Source: an uncultured Polaribacter sp.
GTDB taxonomy: Bacteria; Bacteroidota; Bacteroidia; Flavobacteriales; Flavobacteriaceae
Length of the DNA: 36,464 nucleotides
Reading direction: 5' to 3'
Assembly (NCBI GenBank): GCA_937936695.1
Contig: CALHCK010000243.1
Span: 1 to 36,464 of the forward strand
The notes beneath the pieces were generated by a model, which saw only the letters and a program-made list of their open reading frames with translations, made no database searches and was not told the origin of the DNA. A program made the position numbers and the translations under genes. Shown here piece after piece: positions 31,039 to 36,464 of this stretch (position 1 is the stretch's first letter; every line of letters begins with the position of its first letter).

Positions 31039-32376
31039 ATGAGCTCTTATTTAATAAAAAATGCAAAAATAGTTAACGAAAACAATGTTTTTTCGGGTGA
31101 CATTCTTATTGAAAATGAAATAATTACAAAAATTGCATCAGAAATAGAGGCAACAAATGCTACTGAGGTTATTAATGCTAATGGTAAATTTTTAATACCT
31201 GGTTTTATAGATGATCAGGTACATTTTAGAGAGCCTGGTTTAACGCATAAAGCAAATATTGCTACAGAAAGTAGAGCTGCTGCTGCTGGTGGTATTACTA
31301 CATTTATAGAAATGCCAAATACAGTACCGCAAGCAACAACTCAAGATTTATTAGAAGATAAATTTTCTATAGCTGCTAAAGATTCTTACGTAAACTACTC
31401 ATTTATGTTTGGGGGTACTAATGATAATTTGGAAGAATTACTAAAAACAGATCCTAAAAAAGTTGCCGGAATTAAATTGTTCTTGGGTTCTTCTACAGGT
31501 AACATGTTAGTAGATGACCAAGCTGTTTTAGAAAAGATTTTTTCTTCTACAGATATGATTATTTCTGTACATTGTGAAGATGAAGCTACTATCAGAAAAA
31601 ACACACAAGAATACAAAGACAAATACGGAGATGATATTCCTGTAAAATACCATCCTATTATTAGAAGTGAAGAAGCTTGTTATTTATCATCTTCTAAGGC
31701 TATTGAATTAGCTAAAAAAACAGGAGCTAGATTACACGTTTTTCATTTATCAACAGCAAAAGAAACTTCTCTTTTTAGAAATGACATTCCTTTAGAAGAA
31801 AAGAAAATTACTGCCGAAGTTTGTATACATCACCTATGGTTTTCTGATAAAGATTACGAAGAAAAAGGAACACATATTAAATGGAATCCGGCGGTAAAAA
31901 CAGAAAACGACAGATTGGGATTGTGGGAAGCTTTGTTAGATGATAGAATTGATGTGCTTGCTACAGACCATGCTCCTCATACAATAGAAGAAAAAGACAA
32001 CGTGTATACTAAAGCACCAAGTGGTGGCCCTTTAGTACAACATGCGGTTACAGCTATTTTAGAGAAAGTTAAAGAAGGTGTTATTTCTATTGAAAAAGCA
32101 GTAGAAAAAATGAGCCATAACCCTGCAAAGTTGTTCCAAATAGAAAAAAGAGGGTTTATAAAAGAAGGCTATTATGCAGATTTAGTTTTAATTGATGCAG
32201 AAAAACCTCAGATAGTATCTAAAGATAATATTTTATACAAATGTGGTTGGTCTCCTTTTGAAGGAACTACTTTTTCATCTACAATTACGCATACTTTTGT
32301 TAATGGAAACTTAGTATATAACAATGGTGTTTTTAATGAAAATATAAGAGGAAAACGCCTTACTTTTAATCGTTAA
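31039..32376 (+). CDS. pyrC: Dihydroorotase
   Basis: This class I amidohydrolase-fold enzyme interconverts carbamoyl-aspartate and dihydroorotate in pyrimidine synthesis. It has 445 residues. Conserved parts: FLIPGFIDDQVHFREPGLTHKA (about 51-72), GIKLFLGSSTGNM, ISVHCEDEATI, LHVFHLSTAKE and the Asp of ATDHAPHT. The usual metal motif is D-x-H-x-H; here the first His is Gln60 while His62 is kept. The Lys in GIKLFLG may be the bridging carboxylated lysine. The Gln is, as I recall, a lineage feature of Bacteroidota. It is cotranscribed with the mannosyltransferase and a DUF4296 lipoprotein that begins one base after its stop. Confidence 0.92.
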   Translation: MSSYLIKNAKIVNENNVFSGDILIENEIITKIASEIEATNATEVINANGKFLIPGFIDDQVHFREPGLTHKANIATESRAAAAGGITTFIEMPNTVPQATTQDLLEDKFSIAAKDSYVNYSFMFGGTNDNLEELLKTDPKKVAGIKLFLGSSTGNMLVDDQAVLEKIFSSTDMIISVHCEDEATIRKNTQEYKDKYGDDIPVKYHPIIRSEEACYLSSSKAIELAKKTGARLHVFHLSTAKETSLFRNDIPLEEKKITAEVCIHHLWFSDKDYEEKGTHIKWNPAVKTENDRLGLWEALLDDRIDVLATDHAPHTIEEKDNVYTKAPSGGPLVQHAVTAILEKVKEGVISIEKAVEKMSHNPAKLFQIEKRGFIKEGYYADLVLIDAEKPQIVSKDNILYKCGWSPFEGTTFSSTITHTFVNGNLVYNNGVFNENIRGKRLTFNR

Positions 32377-32377
32377 C

Positions 32378-32842
32378 ATGAAAAAAATAAGCTGCTTTTT
32401 AATTCTAATTGGTCTATTTTCTTGCACAAGTAATACCATTTTTGAAAAACCTAAAAATTTGATACCTAAAGACACTATGAGTCTTTTACTTGAAGATTTA
32501 ATGGTTGCTTCTGCAGCAAAATTTCATAACAACAAACTAAAGGAGTCTAATGTAAACTACGCTCCTTTAGTTTATAAAAAATATAAAATAGATAGTGTTC
32601 GTTTTAAAATAAGCAACGATTATTATGTAACGGTAATAGATACTTATAAAGAAATTTTAGAAGACACAAAAAAGAGTTTAGAAACTAAAGAAAGAAAATA
32701 CTCAAAAATTCAAATGAAATTAGACTCTATTAAAGATGAGATTTTTCAGGATTCTATTAAAAGAATGCTAGTATTAGATTCTATAAAGGCAGATTCTATT
32801 GAAAAACTAAGAATTAAAAAAGCTTCTATTCCAAAAATTTAG
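32378..32842 (+). CDS. DUF4296 lipoprotein
   Basis: This 154-residue putative lipoprotein has a lipobox (LIGLFSC, Cys16) after a short signal. The DUF4296 body begins KPKNLIPKDTMSLLLEDLMVASAAK and includes NYAPLVYKKYKIDSVRFKISNDYYVTVIDTYKEILEDT. The C-terminal third (about residues 100-154) is a Lys/Asp-rich helical region with repeated DSIK-type steps, probably a coiled coil. The family is found widely in Bacteroidota next to pyrC, but its function is unknown. Its 3' end overlaps the epimerase gene by 17 bases on the opposite strand. Confidence 0.88.
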   Translation: MKKISCFLILIGLFSCTSNTIFEKPKNLIPKDTMSLLLEDLMVASAAKFHNNKLKESNVNYAPLVYKKYKIDSVRFKISNDYYVTVIDTYKEILEDTKKSLETKERKYSKIQMKLDSIKDEIFQDSIKRMLVLDSIKADSIEKLRIKKASIPKI

Positions 32843-33833
32843 TATAATTTTTACAAGCTCTATTTACAACATCGTTTATAGTTTCAAACTTAAAACCTAA
32901 GCTTTCTTCTATTTTTTTTGAAGAATACTTAGACACAGAATGACCACTTTTTGCAGCATATTTACTAAAAACAGTAGCAGAATTTGTTATCTTAGATAAA
33001 AGCCAAGACACCCTCCATAAAATAGCAGTTTGATACGGTTTGATTTTAAAACTTGGTCTTTTTTTCTGAAAAGCGTCAGCAATTAAAAAGAACACATCTT
33101 TAAAAGATTTGTTTTCTGACACTAAAATAAATCGCTCATTTTTAATATCAGAATCCATTAATAAAATCATTGCTTTTACAACATCTTTTACCCCTACAAA
33201 ACCTGTAACCCCTTCTGTATAAAAATTAAATCCTTTATAGATTTTAGAAATTATTTTGCCAGAACCAGTAGCAAATAATCCACTACCTAAAATAACTCCT
33301 GGATTTACAACCACCACTTTTACACCTTCTTGACTCGCACGCCAAATTTCCATTTCGGCACCAAATTTAGTTATTGAATACCAGCTATTATCAGCCTCTT
33401 TATTCCATTCATTTTCTTCGGTAATCAAGTCTCCTTTTAAAGAATTTCCAATAGACGCAATAGAACTTACAAAACAAATTTTATCAATTTTAGCATCAAT
33501 AGCAAGGTTAACCACAATTGCTGTACCGTGTATATTTACCTTTCTCATTTCTTTATAATCCTTAGCATCAAAAGAAATTAGAGCTGCACAATGATACAGT
33601 TGTTTTATGCCTATAAATGCAGGAATCATAGCTGGCACATCTGTAATATCTGCTTTAAACCACTCTATTTTAGTTAGTAAAGATGCGTCTTTTGTGTAAT
33701 AAGAAAACACTTCTTCTGTTTTTTTTATAGATTTTTCATCTCTATAAATAGCTCGTATTTTTTTTTCTGACTTTGCTAAAAAATACAATAAATGTGCCCC
33801 TACTAAACCTGTACCACCTGTAACTAAAATCAT
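32826..33833 (-). CDS. NAD-dependent epimerase/dehydratase, extended SDR type
   Basis: This 335-residue extended short-chain dehydrogenase has the nucleotide motif TGGTGLVGAHLLYFLAKS (GxxGxxG) at the N terminus and FVSSIASIGNS. The catalytic YxxxK is in NSWYSITKFGAEM and NPGVILGSGLF follows. No substrate-specific signature is evident; possible activities include sugar-nucleotide, flavonoid or hydroxysteroid-type epimerisation or reduction. The gene is a single minus-strand unit between pyrC-DUF4296 and tyrS, with its tail overlapping DUF4296. NAD(P) dependence is expected from the fold. Confidence 0.85.
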   Translation of the reverse strand: MILVTGGTGLVGAHLLYFLAKSEKKIRAIYRDEKSIKKTEEVFSYYTKDASLLTKIEWFKADITDVPAMIPAFIGIKQLYHCAALISFDAKDYKEMRKVNIHGTAIVVNLAIDAKIDKICFVSSIASIGNSLKGDLITEENEWNKEADNSWYSITKFGAEMEIWRASQEGVKVVVVNPGVILGSGLFATGSGKIISKIYKGFNFYTEGVTGFVGVKDVVKAMILLMDSDIKNERFILVSENKSFKDVFFLIADAFQKKRPSFKIKPYQTAILWRVSWLLSKITNSATVFSKYAAKSGHSVSKYSSKKIEESLGFKFETINDVVNRACKNYTKFLE

Positions 33834-33866
33834 ACTACGAATTTAGTATATTTTGCTTGATAAACT

Positions 33867-33874
33867 TATATTTG
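33867..33874 (+). promoter_or_regulatory. -7 box of tyrS
   Basis: TATATTTG lies 22 bases before ATG 33897. Nearby TTGs are too close to serve as -33. Confidence 0.42.
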
Positions 33875-33896
33875 CCAACTGATAAACTTGACTATA

Positions 33897-35189
33897 ATGA
33901 AAAATTTTATTGAAGAATTAAAATGGAGGGGAATGCTACACGACAGCATGCCTACAACAGAAGAACACTTATTAGAAAGTATGAGAAGTGCTTATGTTGG
34001 CTTTGATCCTACTTCAGATTCTTTACATATTGGTAATTTAGTGCCTATTATGCTATTGGCTCATTTTCAAAGATGCGGACATCAACCTATTGCTTTAGTA
34101 GGTGGTGCTACAGGTATGATTGGAGATCCTTCAGGAAAATCGTCTGAACGTAATTTATTAGACGAAAAAACACTACGCCACAATCAAGAAGCTATAAAAG
34201 CACAATTAAGTCATTTTTTAGACTTTACTTCTAACGCAGACAATGCTGCTGTTTTAGTAAATAATTACGATTGGATGAAAGATTTTTCTTTCTTAGAATT
34301 TATTAGAGATATAGGTAAACACATTTCTGTAAATTACATGATGGCTAAAGATTCTGTAAAAAACAGAATTGGATCTGAGTCTAAAGAAGGAATGTCTTTT
34401 ACAGAGTTTACATATCAATTAGTACAAGGTTATGATTTTTTACACCTATACCAAAACAATAATGCATCTATACAAATGGGTGGTTCTGATCAGTGGGGAA
34501 ACATTACCACAGGTACAGAATTAATTAGAAGAATTGGTGGTGGTAAAGGGTATGCAATTACTTGCCCGTTAATTACAAAATCTGATGGTTCTAAATTTGG
34601 AAAATCTGAAGGAGGAAATGTATGGTTAGATGCTAAAAGAACTTCTCCTTATAAATTTTACCAATATTGGCTAAATGCTTCTGATGAAGATGCTGAAAAA
34701 TATATAAAAATATTTACTTTTTTAGAAAAAGCTACTGTTGACGCTTTAATTACAGAGCACAAAGAAGCACCGCATATGCGTTTGTTACAGAAAAGAATAG
34801 GAGAAGAAGTTACTTTGTTAGTACATGGTAAAGATGCTTATGAAAATGCAATTAAAGCATCTAATATTTTATTTGGAAAATCTACAGCATCTGATTTAAA
34901 ATCTTTAGACGAACAAACTTTTTTAGATGTATTTGATGGTGTGCCACAAGCAACTGTTACTACTACTGATATTGAAGAAGGATTAGATATGATTGGAGCT
35001 TTAGCAGCAAAAACTAATTTCTTAAAATCTAATGGTGATGCAAGAAGGGCTTTAAAAGAAAATGCCATTTCTGTTAATAAAGAAAAAGTAAAAGATGATT
35101 TTACAATTTCTAAAGAAGACTTAATTGCAGATAAATATGTACTACTACAACGTGGTAAAAAAACATACTACTTGTTAAAAGTTGAATAA
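33897..35189 (+). CDS. tyrS: Tyrosine--tRNA ligase
   Basis: This class I aminoacyl-tRNA synthetase charges tRNA-Tyr. It has 430 residues from the ATG at 33897, which is preferred over an in-frame TTG at 33888 because bacterial TyrS starts MKNFIEELKWRG-like. The HIGN motif (SLHIGNLVP, about 43-50), the KFGKS motif (SDGSKFGKSEGG), the tyrosine pocket residues in YVGFDPTSDSLHIG and MGGSDQWGNI, and the C-terminal S4 RNA-binding domain (NGDARRALKENAISVNKEKV) are all present. It is monocistronic with its own terminator. Confidence 0.98.
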   Translation: MKNFIEELKWRGMLHDSMPTTEEHLLESMRSAYVGFDPTSDSLHIGNLVPIMLLAHFQRCGHQPIALVGGATGMIGDPSGKSSERNLLDEKTLRHNQEAIKAQLSHFLDFTSNADNAAVLVNNYDWMKDFSFLEFIRDIGKHISVNYMMAKDSVKNRIGSESKEGMSFTEFTYQLVQGYDFLHLYQNNNASIQMGGSDQWGNITTGTELIRRIGGGKGYAITCPLITKSDGSKFGKSEGGNVWLDAKRTSPYKFYQYWLNASDEDAEKYIKIFTFLEKATVDALITEHKEAPHMRLLQKRIGEEVTLLVHGKDAYENAIKASNILFGKSTASDLKSLDEQTFLDVFDGVPQATVTTTDIEEGLDMIGALAAKTNFLKSNGDARRALKENAISVNKEKVKDDFTISKEDLIADKYVLLQRGKKTYYLLKVE

Positions 35190-35193
35190 AAAC

Positions 35194-35229
35194 AAAAAAG
35201 AGCCGAAAAACAAAATTCGGCTCTTTTTT
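35194..35229. terminator. Bidirectional terminator between tyrS and the YHS pair
   Basis: A 13-base stem (AAAAAGAGCCGAA at 35195-35207, complement at 35216-35228) with an eight-base loop sits between convergent genes. Confidence 0.88.
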
Positions 35230-35251
35230 TATCTAAAATCAAAAATATATT

Positions 35252-35689
35252 TTACTTTTTATTGGAAGCATTCCAATTTTCATCAGCTTTCTTTTTTAAA
35301 TCTTCTGCACCTTCACTTTTCCAAGATTTTAATGTATTTGTTCCCCAAGCATTGTAAAACAAATAAAGTTTATTGTCTCTAACTTCAAATGTTTTTGGGT
35401 TAATACCTACCTTTTTACCGCTTTTTCCAATGGCATACGCACAGTACCCTCCGTATTGAGGTAAATACTTTTCAGGATCTTTTTTAAACGTTTCTAAGTT
35501 TTTAGCCGATGTAAATTTTAATTTTAACCCTTCGTGTTCTAAAACAAACTTTTTACTACCTTCTTCTGCTTTATTATCAAAATAAGCAACAACATCATAA
35601 CCTTCTGCTACAAAACCTTTTTTTAAATTGTGTACCTGGGCATAGCCAGAAAACGCAACAATAAATATTATTAATACTATCTTTTTCAT
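35252..35689 (-). CDS. Exported YHS-domain protein, distal copy
   Basis: This 145-residue protein has a signal peptide (1-18, ending SGYAQ) and a YHS domain: EGYDVVAYFDNKAEEGSKKFVLEH, FTSAKNLETFKKDPEKYLPQYGGYCAYA and RDNKLYLFYNAWG. YHS domains bind metals in some proteins (for example copper-transport ATPase tails), but the Flavobacteria-type exported single-domain form has no known role. It follows the upstream copy by six bases and shares most motif residues with it, so the pair arose by tandem duplication. Confidence 0.87.
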   Translation of the reverse strand: MKKIVLIIFIVAFSGYAQVHNLKKGFVAEGYDVVAYFDNKAEEGSKKFVLEHEGLKLKFTSAKNLETFKKDPEKYLPQYGGYCAYAIGKSGKKVGINPKTFEVRDNKLYLFYNAWGTNTLKSWKSEGAEDLKKKADENWNASNKK

Positions 35690-35695
35690 AATTTA

Positions 35696-36151
35696 TTAGT
35701 CTTTTTTATGTTTTAATATTTCCCAATTTACATCTCCTTTTTTCTGTAAAGCAGGAGTATCTTCTTCTTTCCAATCTTCTAACTTATTCCAAAAAAAAGA
35801 ATTGAAAAACAAATATAATTTACCGTCTCTAATATCGTATGCCTCAGCATCTATATCCATTTTAGAATTTTTAGCAGCTATTGCGTAGGCACAATAACCA
35901 CCATATTGCGGCATATATTTTTCTGGATTTTTTTTAAAAATCGCTAAGTTTTCAGCAGATACAAATTTAAGTTTTACACCGTTTATAGTTGTCTCAAATT
36001 TCTTACTACCCTCTAAAGGTTTTTCTTGTGTAAAGTAAGTTACCAAATCATACCCTTCTGCTAAATAGCCTTCATCTGTATTGTAATCTATTTGCTGAGA
36101 AAAAATAGTAGCACTTACTATTAAAAATAAAAAAGTTGCAATATATTTCAT
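35696..36151 (-). CDS. Exported YHS-domain protein, proximal copy
   Basis: This 151-residue paralogue has a signal peptide (1-18, ending TIFSQ) and the YHS domain EGYDLVTYFTQEKPLEGSKKFE, FVSAENLAIFKKNPEKYMPQYGGYCAYAI and RDGKLYLFFNSFF. It is closely similar to the protein at 35252-35689 over the domain, with divergent C-terminal tails (KKGDVNWEILKHKKD here). It is followed by its copy after six bases. No partner enzyme is visible, and the function is unknown. Confidence 0.87.
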   Translation of the reverse strand: MKYIATFLFLIVSATIFSQQIDYNTDEGYLAEGYDLVTYFTQEKPLEGSKKFETTINGVKLKFVSAENLAIFKKNPEKYMPQYGGYCAYAIAAKNSKMDIDAEAYDIRDGKLYLFFNSFFWNKLEDWKEEDTPALQKKGDVNWEILKHKKD

Positions 36152-36202
36152 GTATTAGAGTTTTTAACAGCCTTTTATTCTGTCGAAAAAAACCAATAGA
36201 CA

Positions 36203-36464
36203 TTACAACACCATTAAATTACAACCACGTATATCAGAATTATCAAAACGTCCTATAACCTCAAAAGTAGCATCTAAATTTACTTTCCCTAAATCTTGTG
36301 TTGCAATAAAAGAACAAGAATTATAGTTGGCTAAATCAATTACATTTATACCTCCTGTTTTGCCTTGTTGTTGAACTGTAAGCGCGTCTTCTGTATCTCT
36401 TGTTAAAATTTTCATCCAAGGAGGAGTGTTAAAAACACCATTTCCGTTAGAATACCCTTGACTC
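36203..36464 (-). CDS. C-terminal end of an unidentified protein
   Basis: The frame is open from the window edge to the stop at 36203, about 86 residues. It reads through ...GYSNGNGVFNTPPWMKILTR and ends ...VIGRFDNSDIRGCNLMVL. The Met at 36415 is internal, because the frame continues upstream without a stop. I do not recognise the family. The fragment is mixed alpha/beta, with alternating hydrophobic strands near the end. The rest lies outside the window, so nothing can be said on size or export. Confidence 0.55.
   Translation of the reverse strand, partial: SQGYSNGNGVFNTPPWMKILTRDTEDALTVQQQGKTGGINVIDLANYNSCSFIATQDLGKVNLDATFEVIGRFDNSDIRGCNLMVL

Noticed and set aside
35182..35382. 66-codon plus-strand frame over the tyrS terminator and the YHS gene end
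   Set aside because: It crosses a terminator stem and antisense coding sequence; no homology pattern.
1..36464. CRISPR arrays, tRNA or rRNA genes, insertion sequences, phage modules, toxin-antitoxin pairs
   Set aside because: No repeat arrays, tRNA-like CCA-ended cloverleaf, transposase motifs or paired toxin genes were seen on reading both strands. This is a reading, not a search, so small or divergent examples could be missed.

Overview
The window looks like core chromosome of a member of the Bacteroidota, almost certainly family Flavobacteriaceae. The evidence is the very AT-rich sequence, the presence of SprA (type IX secretion and gliding), the DUF4270, DUF4271 and DUF4296 families, Flavobacteria-style TonB proteins, a paired cytochrome oxidase subunit III arrangement, and many TAnnTTTG boxes, the Bacteroidota -7 promoter element, upstream of genes. 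I cannot name the genus from sequence alone. No tRNA, rRNA, CRISPR array, insertion sequence, prophage or plasmid signature was seen.

Layout. (1) 1-5.95 kb, plus strand: the 3' 60% of sprA, then gcvH, a VanZ-like membrane protein and a TonB energy transducer, closed by a perfect palindromic terminator. (2) 6.0-6.5 kb: the only sizeable gene-poor stretch. (3) 6.5-8.2 kb: a secreted MORN-like protein, divergently transcribed from a dodecin, then a small MscS channel that overlaps tsaB tail to tail. (4) 8.2-10.2 kb, minus strand: tsaB and a TolC-type outer-membrane efflux protein. (5) 10.3-15.35 kb, minus strand: a cytochrome oxidase assembly cluster running ctaB, two subunit III genes, subunit IV, a terminator, a cysteine-less SCO-like protein, SCO, DUF420 and a 73-residue CxxC protein. 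Subunits I and II are not here. (6) 15.5-19.1 kb, minus strand: a second TonB, a sugar N-acyltransferase of the WlbB/WbpD type and a RemB/Wzi-like outer-membrane barrel with a TonB-type domain at its N terminus. (7) 19.2-20.5 kb: a DUF3109 Cys-rich protein divergent from a minimal FAD protein. (8) 20.5-24.9 kb, minus strand: a GT5 N-domain protein, a DUF4270 lipoprotein and glmS. (9) 25.0-28.7 kb, plus strand: panC, panD, a flippase-like membrane protein, a dispersed-repeat-like structured element and radA. (10) 28.8-30.2 kb, minus strand: DUF4271 and hemD. (11) 30.3-32.8 kb, plus strand: a polyprenyl-phosphate mannosyltransferase, dihydroorotase and a DUF4296 lipoprotein. (12) 32.8-36.46 kb: an NAD-dependent epimerase, tyrS, a tandem pair of secreted YHS-domain proteins and the C-terminal end of an unidentified protein.

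How the parts connect. The recurring theme is the cell envelope: type IX secretion and gliding (sprA, RemB-like protein), energy transduction to the outer membrane (two TonB proteins plus a TonB-domain barrel), surface polysaccharide (acyltransferase, DPM1-like, glmS) and respiration (cox cluster). Most other genes are housekeeping. I found no clear undescribed defence or mobile system. The most interesting leads are the TonB-type domain at the N terminus of an outer-membrane barrel, the cysteine-less SCO-like protein beside SCO, a roughly 115-residue soluble insert in oxidase subunit III, a dihydroorotase lacking the first metal-ligand histidine, a glycogen-synthase N-domain protein lacking its ligand motif, and TAnnTTTG boxes only 4 bases from the panD and DUF3109 start codons.
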